A stretch of 44,567 bases of DNA from Ignavibacteriota bacterium (GTDB lineage: Bacteria; Bacteroidota; Ignavibacteria; UBA10030), in contig PLMK01000079.1 in NCBI GenBank assembly GCA_003142475.1, positions 146,673 through 191,239 of the forward strand, written 5' to 3'. The stretch's first letter is position 1, and each line of letters starts with the position of its first letter. Of this stretch, positions 35,662-44,567 are shown piece after piece. The translations under genes and the position numbers were made by a program. Below the pieces are notes generated by a model. The model ran no database searches, was not told the origin of the DNA, and was given only the letters and a program-made list of their open reading frames with translations.

Positions 35662-36776
35662 ATAATATCAAAGTGCTTATGATTTCAAAAGCGCTTATCG
35701 TTGGCGCTTATCATAAGAAATTAGAAGAGCTAAGTGCTTTAGGTATCCAATTAGAGCTTGTTATACCTGATAAGTGGGGCAATCGATACCCAGAGATAGT
35801 ATCGAGCCCAGTATATGCTATTCATAAACTTCCAGTTATTTTTTCAGGTAAAAATCATTTTCATTTTTATCTTCATCTTGATAAATTAATTGACAAAATT
35901 CAACCAGATGTTATTCATATTGACGAAGAATCATTCAGCTTTGTCACATTTCAGGTTCTGAGGATTGCAAATAGGAAAAACATTCCTTCAGTCTTTTTTA
36001 ATTGGCAAAATATTTATAAACAATTCCCTTTCCCATTTTCTTTTTTTGAGCAATATGCTTTATCTCATGCATCTTCTGGAATTGCCGGAACTGAAGAAGT
36101 AAAAGATGTCCTTTTTCGAAAAGGGTGTCGGCTGCCATTATATGTCATTCCACAGTTTGGTGTCGATACTGATGTGTTTTTCAAACAACAACAAAGTGAA
36201 TTAAAAAAGAAAATCATTGGAAATTGCAATGGCTTTGTGATTGGGTATTGCGGCAGATTTGTTGAAGAAAAGGGAATTAGTGATATTTTAACTGCATGTT
36301 CAAAACTTCCAAGTATAGTTCATATTGTCCTCATAGGAGAAGGGCTATTTAGAAGCGAGTTGGTTAGGCAGTCTGCACTTATGGGAATTGAGGATAGATT
36401 ACACATTGTGGATTCTGTTCTATCAACCGAAATGCCTCGCTATCTTAATATATTAGATTGTCTTGTTCTTCCGTCGCATACACGTCCGAACTGGAAAGAA
36501 CAGTTTGGCCGTGTTCTTATTGAAGCAATGGCGTGTGAAGTGCCGGTCATTGGTTCGAATTCAGGTGAAATACCAAATGTTATCGGACATGCTGGACTAA
36601 TTTTTCCCGAGGGAAACACTCAGGCGTTACGAGATTGTCTTCAAAAATTATTTGAAGACAAAATGATAAGGATGAATTTAGGCCGTGCGGGACGGATAAG
36701 GGCAGAGAAATATTTTACACAACGAAAGATTGCAGAAGACATTGTTGAGGTCTATAAAAGTGTGATACGAAAATGA
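35658..36776 (+). CDS. glycosyltransferase family 4 protein
   Basis: A 372-residue GT-B fold enzyme expected to transfer a sugar from a nucleotide donor to a growing glycan. The donor-binding half starts near residue 196 with I-G-Y-C-G-R-F-V-E-E-K-G. The E-x7-E motif lies in E-Q-F-G-R-V-L-I-E-A-M-A near residue 281, followed by P-V-I-G-S-N-S-G-E-I-P, the GT4 hallmark. The sugar and linkage cannot be told. Four-base overlaps with both neighbours indicate tight translational coupling within the polysaccharide cluster. Confidence 0.88.
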   Translation: MNNIKVLMISKALIVGAYHKKLEELSALGIQLELVIPDKWGNRYPEIVSSPVYAIHKLPVIFSGKNHFHFYLHLDKLIDKIQPDVIHIDEESFSFVTFQVLRIANRKNIPSVFFNWQNIYKQFPFPFSFFEQYALSHASSGIAGTEEVKDVLFRKGCRLPLYVIPQFGVDTDVFFKQQQSELKKKIIGNCNGFVIGYCGRFVEEKGISDILTACSKLPSIVHIVLIGEGLFRSELVRQSALMGIEDRLHIVDSVLSTEMPRYLNILDCLVLPSHTRPNWKEQFGRVLIEAMACEVPVIGSNSGEIPNVIGHAGLIFPEGNTQALRDCLQKLFEDKMIRMNLGRAGRIRAEKYFTQRKIAEDIVEVYKSVIRK

Positions 36777-37888
36777 GAATTGGTCTCAATGCGCAAATAC
36801 TAACGGATGGCCGAACCGGTGTTACACGATATGCTCACAATGTTATTAAGTTACTACCAAAACTAGCTCATAATCATGAATTTGTTGTTTTCGGTAATTC
36901 ACCTGAACTGAAATATGACGAGCACAATGTTGTTATTGATAAAACTCAAAGTGGAATAAACTCATCTTCAAAGCGTATTATTTGGGAGCAAACAATGCTT
37001 CCTCAGTTGGCAAAAAAATGGAAACTCGATTTAATGTTTTATCCGGATCATACGTTATCCTTCTGGTCAAAGAAAATAGCACAAGCGATTGTACTTCATG
37101 ATCTTGCTCCATTTGCTATGCCTCAGACATTCAACAGATTACGCCGCTTGTATAAGCAATATGCTATCGCTCACTCTGTGCAAGCGGCTAATTTTATTCT
37201 AGCGGATTCTTATGCAACAAAAGCAGAAGCCGTACATTATTTCCCTGAGATAAAACAAAAAATCAATGTTGTTCACCTTGGGCTTGAGCATTCGATTGAA
37301 CGAGTTACAGATCAAATAGAACTATCGAATATTCGAAAACGATATGCTCTTCGGAATCCATTTCTTCTTTTCATAGGAACATTAGAAGCTCGTAAGAATG
37401 TTCTACGATTAATAAAAGCGTTTGCGCAAGGACGAAGGAAATATGGATGGAAACATACATTGGTACTAGCTGGTACACCGGGATATGGATATCAGGAAAT
37501 AGAACGAATGATCGTCGAGGAGCAAGTACAGGACAATATCACAATAACGGGTTATATTAAAGACAGCGAATTGTCAAGTTTCTATTCTCTTGCTGATATA
37601 TTCATATATCCATCACTCTATGAAGGATTCGGTTTCCCACCGTTAGAAGCTATGAAATGTGAGTGTCCTGTTATCGTATCAAATTCAACCTCATTACCAG
37701 AAATTGTAGGTGAAGCAGGCCTCTATATCGATCCATATGATGAAACTTCTATAACAGCACAGATTAATTGTTTGATTCAGGATGCTGTATTGAAAAAGAA
37801 TCTTATTCAAAAGGGGAAAGAACGCAGTCTTCAATTTACATGGGAAAAAACAGTGCAAGATATCCTTGATGTAATAATCCAAGTGTAG
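36773..37888 (+). CDS. glycosyltransferase family 4 protein
   Basis: A 371-residue GT-B enzyme opening M-R-I-G-L-N-A-Q-I-L-T-D-G-R-T-G-V-T-R-Y-A, the form typical of mannosyl- or rhamnosyltransferase-like GT4 proteins. The donor half includes F-I-G-T-L-E-A-R-K-N near residue 200, then the conserved Y-P-S-L-Y-E-G-F-G-F-P-P-L-E-A-M near 278-293, with S-L-P-E-I-V-G-E-A-G following. It is only weakly similar to the preceding transferase, so two different linkages are likely. The start overlaps the upstream stop by four bases; nadD follows after 3 bases. Confidence 0.88.
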   Translation: MRIGLNAQILTDGRTGVTRYAHNVIKLLPKLAHNHEFVVFGNSPELKYDEHNVVIDKTQSGINSSSKRIIWEQTMLPQLAKKWKLDLMFYPDHTLSFWSKKIAQAIVLHDLAPFAMPQTFNRLRRLYKQYAIAHSVQAANFILADSYATKAEAVHYFPEIKQKINVVHLGLEHSIERVTDQIELSNIRKRYALRNPFLLFIGTLEARKNVLRLIKAFAQGRRKYGWKHTLVLAGTPGYGYQEIERMIVEEQVQDNITITGYIKDSELSSFYSLADIFIYPSLYEGFGFPPLEAMKCECPVIVSNSTSLPEIVGEAGLYIDPYDETSITAQINCLIQDAVLKKNLIQKGKERSLQFTWEKTVQDILDVIIQV

Positions 37889-37891
37889 CAC

Positions 37892-38533
37892 ATGCAAAAA
37901 TCTTATCAGCGTATCGGCATCTTTGGCGGAACATTTGATCCACCTCACAAAGGACATATTGCTATTGCAGAACAAGCAATGAGACAATTGGGATTGAACT
38001 GTGTTTATTTTATACCTGCATACATCCCACCGCACAAACAACAGCATTCATCGACGTCAGCAAAGGATCGATTGAAAATGATGAAGTTAGCGGTGAATGG
38101 AAGAAAAGAATTTAAAGTTTCCACAATCGAGTTAAGGCGCAGAGGAATATCCTATACAATTGATACGCTGAGAGAATTCAAGAGAAGATTTTTAAAGACT
38201 GAATTAGTGCTTATTATAGGCGCAGATAATCTGGCACAGTTTAATTTATGGAAATCACCGAAAACAATTCTTAAACTTGCTTCACTAGCAGTCTATAAAC
38301 GAAGAGGATTTAGTATATCACCGAAAGATGGCACTATTAATTTTGTCTTGTTGAAAGGTCGGATGCATCGAGTATCTTCAACTGAAATCAGAAATAAAAT
38401 AAAAATGAGATTACCAATTCGGGCTCTGGTACCAAACTCTATCGCTCTCTACATCAAACAGCATTCGCTATACTCGATGCTTACACACGTTCCCACAAAA
38501 AGGCAGTTTCATGAAAACCACCGCGTCTTCTGA
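37892..38533 (+). CDS. nadD: nicotinate-nucleotide adenylyltransferase
   Basis: A 213-residue enzyme that joins nicotinate mononucleotide with ATP to make deamido-NAD in NAD synthesis. It has [14 protein letters not shown] near residues 8-21, the nucleotide-binding (T/H)xGH signature, I-P-P-H-K near 45-49, and the C-terminal S-S-T-E-I-R motif near 167-172. The length is standard apart from a short tail that overlaps the start of glgB by 23 bases in a different frame. It sits close behind the polysaccharide genes and may share their transcript. Confidence 0.93.
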   Translation: MQKSYQRIGIFGGTFDPPHKGHIAIAEQAMRQLGLNCVYFIPAYIPPHKQQHSSTSAKDRLKMMKLAVNGRKEFKVSTIELRRRGISYTIDTLREFKRRFLKTELVLIIGADNLAQFNLWKSPKTILKLASLAVYKRRGFSISPKDGTINFVLLKGRMHRVSSTEIRNKIKMRLPIRALVPNSIALYIKQHSLYSMLTHVPTKRQFHENHRVF

Positions 38534-40715
38534 TGCAATAAAACGAATTATCCACACGGAACATCACGATCCATTTTCCGTGTTAGGCGCTCACGCTGTA
38601 GAAACGAAAGGCAAGCGTGCTGTTGTAGTACGAGCATTTCTACCTGAAGCAAAAGAAGTCAGTGTAATAGACGTAACGACTTCAACTGAATATGGGATGA
38701 TAAAAATAAAGGAGGAAGGATTTTATGAGATTTTACTTCCGGATCATTTCGAAGTGTTTTCATACAAGTTGAAAGAGGTGACAAAAGAGAATACAGTAGA
38801 AATATTCAACGATCCTTATTCATTTCTACCAACGCTTACTGAATATGACTTGTATTTATTTAACAGCGGAGATCATCACCAGATATATGATAAGTTAGGT
38901 GCTCATGCTTTTGAAGTGAATGGTGTTTGCGGTGTGCGGTTTGCTGTTTGGGCGCCGAATGCAAAAAGTGTCAGTGTAGTTGGAAACTTTAACAATTGGG
39001 ATCGACGACGGCATGCAATGCGCGTGCTTGGTGCTTCTGGTGTTTGGGAAATCTTTATTCCTGGATTGAAAGAAGGAGAAATCTATAAGTTTCAAGTAAA
39101 AACAAAATCAGGGAATGTACTCGACAAGTTCGATCCATATGCAACAGAAATGGAATTACGACCAAAAACTGCTTCGATAATCAACTTTCTTAAACAGCGT
39201 AAATGGAAGGATGAAGAATGGATTAAGCATCGCGCAGAATCAGATCATCTTGGAGAGCCGATATCCATCTACGAAGTGCATCTTGGCTCCTGGGCTCGCA
39301 TTGTAGAAGAAAATAATCGATGGCTGACGTACCGCGAAATGGCAGAGAAATTGGTGGCGTATGTTCAGGAGCGAGGATATACACACATTGAACTGCTTCC
39401 AATAATGGAACATCCTCTCGATGCTTCTTGGGGATATCAAGTGACGGGATATTTTGCACCGACGAGTCGTTTCGGTACACCGCAAGATTTCATGTATTTT
39501 GTGGATTACTGTCATCAAAATAATATTGGCGTGATTCTTGATTGGGTGCCGGCACATTTTCCAAAAGATCAATATGCACTTGCTCAATTTGACGGAACTC
39601 ATCTCTATGAGCATGCAGATCCGCGCAAAGGCGAACATCAAGATTGGGGAACATATATTTTTAATTATGGCAGGAAAGAAGTTCGTAATTTTCTTATCAG
39701 TAACGCGCTCTTCTGGATAGAAAAATATCACATTGATGGATTACGGATTGACGCAGTTGCATCGATGCTGTACTTGGATTATTCACGAAAGAAAGGCGAG
39801 TGGATACCAAATGAACGTGGCGGGCGGGAAAACTTAGAGGCGATTGCATTTCTGAAAGATACAAACAGACTTATTTATCAGTACTACCCTGGTGTGTTGA
39901 CTATCGCAGAAGAATCGACAGCCTATCCAGGAGTCACGACAGATCTTCAATATGGTGGGCTTGGTTTCAGTTTGAAATGGAATATGGGCTGGATGCACGA
40001 TATGTTGATATATTTTTCAAATGATCCGCTATTCCGTACGTATTATCATAACAATCTTACATTCGCACTTTTATATGCTTTCTCTGAACGTTTTTTACTC
40101 CCGCTTTCTCATGACGAAGTTGTACACGGAAAATCTTCGCTGCTTCATAAAATGCCTGGAGATGATTGGCAGAAATTTTCTAATCTCCGCTTATTATATG
40201 GATTGATGTATGGATTTCCTGGAAAGAAATTACTTTTCATGGGATGCGAGTTCGCGCAGCGAAATGAGTGGAACCATGAGCAATCTCTCGATTGGCACCT
40301 TACTCAATTCCCACCGCACGCAGGAGTGCAAAAATGGATTACGGATTTAAATCGCCTCTATCGGAAAGAAAGCGCCCTGCATCAAGTTGATTTTCATTAT
40401 ACAGGTTTTGAATGGATTGATTTTCATGACAAAGCAAGCAGTGTTATCACGTTTATGAGGAAATCAAACGATGGAAAAGAGAAGGTCATAGTCGTTTGCA
40501 ACTTTACGCCGGTACCGCGTTATAATTATCGTATAGGTATTCCAGATAGAGGATTGTACAGAGAAATATTAAACAGCGATTCATCCTATTATGAAGGAAG
40601 CAATATTGGAAATACTGGAGAGATTGAAGCAGAATCAATTTTTTGTCATAATCGAAAGTTTTCATTGAATCTTACATTACCTCCGCTTGCTGCCGTATTT
40701 TTAAAACATGTTTGA
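38511..40715 (+). CDS. glgB: 1,4-alpha-glucan branching enzyme
   Basis: A 734-residue GH13 enzyme that makes alpha-1,6 branches in glycogen. Two N-terminal beta modules precede the barrel ([10 protein letters not shown] at about 18-27; [10 protein letters not shown] near 142-151). Catalytic residues are the nucleophile Asp414 in G-L-R-I-D-A-V, acid/base Glu467 in T-I-A-E-E-S-T, and Asp535 in S-H-D-E-V-V-H-G-K. The length matches bacterial GlgB of the long type. AAAAAGG lies about 10 bases before the ATG, inside the end of nadD, and supports the overlapping start. No other glg genes are in the window. Confidence 0.95.
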   Translation: MKTTASSDAIKRIIHTEHHDPFSVLGAHAVETKGKRAVVVRAFLPEAKEVSVIDVTTSTEYGMIKIKEEGFYEILLPDHFEVFSYKLKEVTKENTVEIFNDPYSFLPTLTEYDLYLFNSGDHHQIYDKLGAHAFEVNGVCGVRFAVWAPNAKSVSVVGNFNNWDRRRHAMRVLGASGVWEIFIPGLKEGEIYKFQVKTKSGNVLDKFDPYATEMELRPKTASIINFLKQRKWKDEEWIKHRAESDHLGEPISIYEVHLGSWARIVEENNRWLTYREMAEKLVAYVQERGYTHIELLPIMEHPLDASWGYQVTGYFAPTSRFGTPQDFMYFVDYCHQNNIGVILDWVPAHFPKDQYALAQFDGTHLYEHADPRKGEHQDWGTYIFNYGRKEVRNFLISNALFWIEKYHIDGLRIDAVASMLYLDYSRKKGEWIPNERGGRENLEAIAFLKDTNRLIYQYYPGVLTIAEESTAYPGVTTDLQYGGLGFSLKWNMGWMHDMLIYFSNDPLFRTYYHNNLTFALLYAFSERFLLPLSHDEVVHGKSSLLHKMPGDDWQKFSNLRLLYGLMYGFPGKKLLFMGCEFAQRNEWNHEQSLDWHLTQFPPHAGVQKWITDLNRLYRKESALHQVDFHYTGFEWIDFHDKASSVITFMRKSNDGKEKVIVVCNFTPVPRYNYRIGIPDRGLYREILNSDSSYYEGSNIGNTGEIEAESIFCHNRKFSLNLTLPPLAAVFLKHV

Positions 40716-40753
40716 ATGATGTAAAACTCATAACTCATATTTAAGAGGATACT

Positions 40754-42367
40754 ATGTCAGAAATAGAACCGGCTAAGGAAAATAAAGCTGAAGGTGTTCT
40801 GCGGAAAACCTGGCAGGAAATATCTCAACCGTTTATTGATCTTATACATGCTCCGCGTGCGTTGTGGGGAGTGAATCTTGCATATACCATCGAAGGATTA
40901 TCCTACTTCGGAATTCTTACTTACCTTGCAATCCATTTTTCGGATTTTGTTTTCAGAGGTGTTGATCATGCCGATATCTGGTCTCACGAAATGGTTATGG
41001 TACTCACTGCAGGCATTGCGATTGCAATGGTTGTTTTAGGGTTCGTACCGGATAAGTATGGGGTACGGCGTGCTCTTATCTTTTCCTTTGCTTTTCTCCT
41101 GATTGGCAGATTTGTGATGTCTGCAGCACCAACATTCTTTGGATTGACACCTAATGGTATTTGGTCATCTTTACATATCGTTACTATGGTGGGGATTTTA
41201 TTTGTTGTCATCGGTTATGGTGTTTATCAGCCTGCTGCCTACGCTGCTGTTCGACAATTTACGACTCCGAAAACTGCTTCTATGGCTTATGCAATGCTGT
41301 ATGCTCTTATGAATGCGGGATCTTCCTTAGCGATGATGGCATTCATGCTTCGGGATGATAATTTCCTTGGCCTCGGAATTGTAGGAACATTTTGGTTCTA
41401 CACAGCACTCACTCTCATTTCTCTTTTGTTAACTATTTTTATTTTGTCAAAGAAAACTGTTGATACTGCAATTGCCCGCGCAAAAGCAGAAAATGCGGCA
41501 ATAGCAGAAGAAAATAAATCTTCTCAAATACAAAACGAACAAAACAAAATTGCGGCAAATCAAACAACTAAACAGAATAAAATTCCTATTACTGCCTGGA
41601 TTGTTCTTGCAGGAATTTTGATTGCCATATTTTTCCGTGTTGCAGATCCATTGCGTTATATACTTGGAACAATTGTAATTCTTATCCCGCTTATCATCTC
41701 AATTTTACCTGATCGTTTCAAAGTACCTATTATTCATTGGGTTGTTGTGCATCCTTTAGCCGATCCGAGATTCTTTTTCTTTATTTTCGCACTCATGCCG
41801 GTGCAGACGCTCTTCACGTACAATTGGCTTGTCTTGCCGCAATATATTTCTCGGGCATTTGCCGGCGGCTGGATTGGTCAGTATTATGAAATAGGATCCA
41901 ATGCCAACCCAATTCTTATATTTATTCTTGTACCGATCATTACGGCGCTCACGTACAAGAGAAATGTGTACAACATGATGATCTGGGGAACACTTATTAT
42001 GGGTTCATCAGCATTTGTTCTTGCACTTGGACCGACACCTACAACGCTTATTGCCTACATTATTTTCATGACAATCGGCGAGGCAATGTGGTCTGCCCGT
42101 TTTCTGCAATATGCTACTGAAATTGCACCAGCAGATAGAGCGGGACAGTATCAAGGAGTGGCTCAACTTCCTTGGTTCCTCACAAAATTTCTTGTTCCGT
42201 TGCTCTATTCGGGTCAGATGATGGAGCGTTACTGTCCAGCTGAAGGTTCGAAAGACACAGGAACAATGTGGCTTATTTTCGGATTTATTGCAGTGATAAC
42301 ACCAATTTCATTATGGTTAGCCCGTAAATGGATGATGAAAGATTTCAAAACGAAGCATGAAGGTTAA
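40754..42367 (+). CDS. MFS transporter, POT/oligopeptide-type
   Basis: A 537-residue membrane protein with about 12-14 hydrophobic segments. The first carries Y-T-I-E-G-L-S-Y-F-G-I-L-T-Y-L-A, close to the E-x-x-Y-Y-G motif of proton-dependent oligopeptide transporters, and the A-loop has P-D-K-Y-G-V-R-R-A. A polar loop rich in A, E, N, Q and K (about residues 238-275) splits the two halves. The substrate is not certain: di- or tripeptides are likely if the POT assignment holds. AGAGG precedes the ATG. A carbon-nitrogen hydrolase follows after 2 bases, so uptake and hydrolysis of an amide or peptide could be linked. Confidence 0.8.
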   Translation: MSEIEPAKENKAEGVLRKTWQEISQPFIDLIHAPRALWGVNLAYTIEGLSYFGILTYLAIHFSDFVFRGVDHADIWSHEMVMVLTAGIAIAMVVLGFVPDKYGVRRALIFSFAFLLIGRFVMSAAPTFFGLTPNGIWSSLHIVTMVGILFVVIGYGVYQPAAYAAVRQFTTPKTASMAYAMLYALMNAGSSLAMMAFMLRDDNFLGLGIVGTFWFYTALTLISLLLTIFILSKKTVDTAIARAKAENAAIAEENKSSQIQNEQNKIAANQTTKQNKIPITAWIVLAGILIAIFFRVADPLRYILGTIVILIPLIISILPDRFKVPIIHWVVVHPLADPRFFFFIFALMPVQTLFTYNWLVLPQYISRAFAGGWIGQYYEIGSNANPILIFILVPIITALTYKRNVYNMMIWGTLIMGSSAFVLALGPTPTTLIAYIIFMTIGEAMWSARFLQYATEIAPADRAGQYQGVAQLPWFLTKFLVPLLYSGQMMERYCPAEGSKDTGTMWLIFGFIAVITPISLWLARKWMMKDFKTKHEG

Positions 42368-42369
42368 AA

Positions 42370-43152
42370 ATGCGCGTTGCCGTCGTTCAAACGAGTTCGA
42401 TATTTGGTGAAGCTAAAAAAAATGTTGACCAAGCGTTGTCATTGATGGAAACGGTTGCAGCCGATCTCTACGTTTTACCGGAGTTGTTTAATACGGGTTA
42501 TAATTTTATTGATGAAAAAGAGGTAAGAAGCATGGCAGAGCCAGCTGATAGTCTCACCTTTCGGACGATGAGTGAATGGACAAAAAAGCATTCCTGTTAT
42601 GTCGTGTATGGATTTGCAGAACAGGCAGATAGGATATATAACTCAGCCGCACTTGTCGGTCCGGAAGGAATAATAGGCATATATCGCAAAGTTCACCTAT
42701 TTGATCGGGAGAATTTGTTCTTCGCTCCGGGAAATCTTGGTTTTCCTGTTTTCAATCTGCCAATTGGTAAAGTTGGAATAATGATTTGTTTCGATTGGAT
42801 ATATCCTGAAAGCGCACGTTCTCTTGCGCTCAAAGGAGCTCAGCTTATTGCTCATCCGGCAAATCTTGTTTTGCCAAATTGTCCGTATGCTATAGTAACG
42901 CGATGTTTGGAAAATAGATTGTTTACTGCAACAGCAGATCGGGTGGGGGAAGAAAATAGGGGTGGAGTTAATCTGAAATTCATTGGGACAAGTGAAATCG
43001 TGGCACCTAACGGTAAAATTCTTTGCAGACTTGGAGTTCAAGAATCTACAATTTCTGTAGCCGATGTTGATCTTGCTCTTGCAGATAAAAAGCAAATCAA
43101 TGAATATAATCACGTATTGAAGGGACGAAGACCGGATCAATATTATCTGTAA
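42370..43152 (+). CDS. carbon-nitrogen hydrolase (nitrilase superfamily)
   Basis: A 260-residue amidase-type hydrolase with the full Glu-Lys-Cys triad: Glu38 in V-L-P-E-L-F, Lys107 in I-Y-R-K-V-H-L-F, and Cys140 in I-M-I-C-F-D-W-I-Y-P-E. The N-terminal V-A-V-V-Q-T-S and late S-E-I-V-A-P-N-G segments also fit the family. The substrate is unknown; candidates include omega-amides such as ketoglutaramate and N-carbamoyl compounds. It is directly behind the POT/MFS transporter. The dihydropyrimidinase of this window is 18 kb away; a shared pathway (N-carbamoyl-beta-alanine hydrolysis) is possible but unproven. Confidence 0.88.
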   Translation: MRVAVVQTSSIFGEAKKNVDQALSLMETVAADLYVLPELFNTGYNFIDEKEVRSMAEPADSLTFRTMSEWTKKHSCYVVYGFAEQADRIYNSAALVGPEGIIGIYRKVHLFDRENLFFAPGNLGFPVFNLPIGKVGIMICFDWIYPESARSLALKGAQLIAHPANLVLPNCPYAIVTRCLENRLFTATADRVGEENRGGVNLKFIGTSEIVAPNGKILCRLGVQESTISVADVDLALADKKQINEYNHVLKGRRPDQYYL

Positions 43153-43398
43153 TGCTTGCAGCGACGAAGAATTCTAATAGCATAACCTGTCCTTTTTAAT
43201 CGTAATTCTGCCGTTTTCTTTGACTCGTATACCTCTAGCTTATGAATGCTGTTTTGTTGTTCCGCATCTTTAAAAAAAATTGAATATTATTTCGCCATGT
43301 TGTAACAATTAGTCATTTCCCTCCGTATCTCATAATAGTTTCAGACCAAAATTCTTTTTATCATACATCAGATACTTTAAAAGGGACGTTATCCGTCT

Positions 43399-44496
43399 AT
43401 GACTATGAAAAAGAAAATCATACTTTCTTCTGTGGCCGTTATTGTGCTTGGCGGTGCATCATTTCTGTTCTTCGGTAGTAATAAATCCTCTGATAAAAAT
43501 GATCTTTTAAAAGTCAAGGTTATTAGAGGGACGGTGGTAGATAAAGCGCTTGCCGTAGGAACTATAGAACCGGAAAATGAGATTTCGGTGAAATCGAAAG
43601 TTTCGGGAGTCGTCAGCCGTATTTTTGTTGATGTCGGGGTATACGTTAAGATTGGCGAACCACTGCTTGAAGTACGCCCTGATCCAACACCGAGCGAGCT
43701 TGCAAATGCCAAACGTCAGGTACAACTATGTCAAGTGGATTTAGACAATTTGAAGAAGCAACGTGTTCGTCAGGAAAGTATGATTAAAAACCACCTTATT
43801 TCAGATAAGGAATATGAAGATTTTCAAATGCAATACGAGGAATCTGATCTTAAATTGAAAATCGCTTCTGAAAACCTTGCTCTGATGGAAAGCGGAAAAA
43901 TCAAAATTGGAGAAACGGAGATTGAATCAATCATAAAAGCCCCAATTTCTGGATTTGTATTGAACAGGACCATTGAGGTCGGAGATCCGGTAACTCCTTT
44001 GACTTCATATCAGGAAGGTACAGTACTGATGAAGATGGCAAATATGGAACGACTGATTTTCAAAGGAACAGTGGATGAAATTGATGTGGGAAAAATGAAA
44101 GAAGGGATGGATGTGGAAATCAAAGTTGGAGCTTTGCCGAGCGATACAGTCCGTGGTATCCTTCGAAAAATATGGTTAAAGGCAGAGAAGAAAGATAACT
44201 CCACTGTTTTCCCGATAGAAATTCTTATTCCCGCTGCAAAGAATGCTGTCCTCCGTGCCGGCTATTCAGCAAATGCCAATATTATCATCCAAAAGAAAGT
44301 AAACGTTTTAACAATTCCTGAGCGCGTTATTACATTCAGCAACGATTCAGGATTTGTAAATGTCGCACGGGGAAAAAGTAAAGAGGAAAAACATTATATC
44401 AAAACAGGCTTAAGCGATGCGATTAATATTGAAGTTGTTTCCGGTTTGAATGATAGTGACGAAGTGTTTGAAAAACCCGTCAAGAAAATTGATTAG
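43399..44496 (+). CDS. efflux membrane-fusion protein (HlyD/MacA-like)
   Basis: A 365-residue periplasmic adaptor with an N-terminal membrane anchor at about residues 6-25 (I-I-L-S-S-V-A-V-I-V-L-G-G). The barrel-lipoyl part starts V-V-D-K-A-L-A-V-G-T-I-E-P and V-S-G-V-V-S-R-I-F-V-D-V-G. A coiled-coil hairpin spans about 95-165, and the second lipoyl half has I-K-A-P-I-S-G-F-V-L-N. Adaptors of this type link an inner-membrane ABC or RND pump to an outer-membrane channel. The gene after it begins 11 bases downstream, which suggests a MacAB-like pair. The ATG at 43405 is an alternative start. The 246-bp gap upstream (43153-43398) holds no visible gene and probably carries the promoter. Confidence 0.88.
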   Translation: MTMKKKIILSSVAVIVLGGASFLFFGSNKSSDKNDLLKVKVIRGTVVDKALAVGTIEPENEISVKSKVSGVVSRIFVDVGVYVKIGEPLLEVRPDPTPSELANAKRQVQLCQVDLDNLKKQRVRQESMIKNHLISDKEYEDFQMQYEESDLKLKIASENLALMESGKIKIGETEIESIIKAPISGFVLNRTIEVGDPVTPLTSYQEGTVLMKMANMERLIFKGTVDEIDVGKMKEGMDVEIKVGALPSDTVRGILRKIWLKAEKKDNSTVFPIEILIPAAKNAVLRAGYSANANIIIQKKVNVLTIPERVITFSNDSGFVNVARGKSKEEKHYIKTGLSDAINIEVVSGLNDSDEVFEKPVKKID

Positions 44497-44507
44497 GTGA
44501 AATTCTT

Positions 44508-44567
44508 ATGGAGACGTTTCGCACAATCATATCAGAATTTATTGTCGATTTAAAGGCGCAGAAACTT
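44508..44567 (+). CDS. start of a probable ABC transporter permease (partial)
   Basis: The ATG at 44508, preceded by AGGTGA, opens 20 codons that run off the end of the window (M-E-T-F-R-T-I-I-S-E-F). The position directly behind a MacA-like adaptor and the short amphipathic opening suggest a MacB-type permease or a related pump subunit. The evidence is mainly context. Confidence 0.45.
   Translation, partial: METFRTIISEFIVDLKAQKL

Noticed and set aside
39240-39731. 163-codon minus-strand ORF opposite glgB
   Set aside because: It is antisense to the catalytic region of glgB and has no recognisable domain.
40754-43152. A pyrimidine-degradation operon formed by the transporter and carbon-nitrogen hydrolase with hydA
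   Set aside because: hydA lies 16 kb or more away on the other strand, and the hydrolase sequence does not show beta-ureidopropionase-specific features. The link is only possible.
1-44567. tRNA, rRNA or insertion-sequence genes
   Set aside because: No cloverleaf, rRNA core sequence, transposase or terminal inverted repeats of an insertion sequence were recognised by eye. The only element-like sequence is the short hairpin repeat at 10896-10953.

Overview
This 44.6 kb window is bacterial chromosome, moderately AT-rich and densely coded. It has a b558-type sdhCAB operon, a cmk-ispH-rpsA cluster, small NTF2-like lipoproteins and a DUF5683-like exported protein. Together these suggest the Bacteroidota/Chlorobiota/Ignavibacteriota (FCB) group, most like Ignavibacteria. 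That placement is an inference from gene content; no rRNA gene is present to confirm it.

Layout. 1-2503 (+): end of a lipoprotein-like gene, a second lipoprotein, pheA and ftsX. 2576-9393: one very large CRISPR array, counted by eye as 103 repeats and 102 spacers. 9394-9554: leader. 9555-17818 (-): a complete type I-C cas operon, transcribed toward the array in the order cas3-cas5c-cas8c(with internal cas11c)-cas7c-cas4-cas1-cas2. 18306-23271 (+): sdhCAB and an Aas-like acyl-ACP synthetase. 23281-24681 (-): dihydropyrimidinase. 25035-31434 (+): cmk-ispH, rpsA, mtaB, an exported DUF5683-like protein and truA. 31448-31984: a decayed M48 metallopeptidase gene. 32002-33503: a CBS/CorC protein and a TrpF-like protein. 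33758-37888: a polysaccharide cluster (flippase, methyltransferase, two GT4 glycosyltransferases). 37892-40715: nadD and glgB. 40754-43152: a POT/MFS transporter and a carbon-nitrogen hydrolase. 43399-end: an efflux membrane-fusion protein and the start of its partner gene.

The main system is the type I-C CRISPR-Cas locus. The leader lies between cas2 and the array, so the array should be transcribed on the minus strand. The repeat farthest from the leader is degenerate, as expected for the oldest end. Several details were read directly from the sequence. (i) Two spacers come from overlapping, opposite-strand sites of one invader, and each supplies the other's flank, giving PAMs TTC and CTC. 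(ii) Three spacers occur twice exactly and one occurs twice with a one-base ragged end at the PAM-distal side. (iii) A perfect Shine-Dalgarno lies inside cas8c at the expected start of the hidden small subunit Cas11c. (iv) A double-hairpin intergenic repeat sits between cas4 and cas1 and supplies the cas4 stop codon. (v) The terminal repeat has its hairpin core replaced by a different palindrome.

I see no wholly new system. The best leads outside CRISPR are a TrpF homologue lacking its catalytic aspartate, a three-hairpin leader before rpsA, and mtaB starting at the foot of a terminator.
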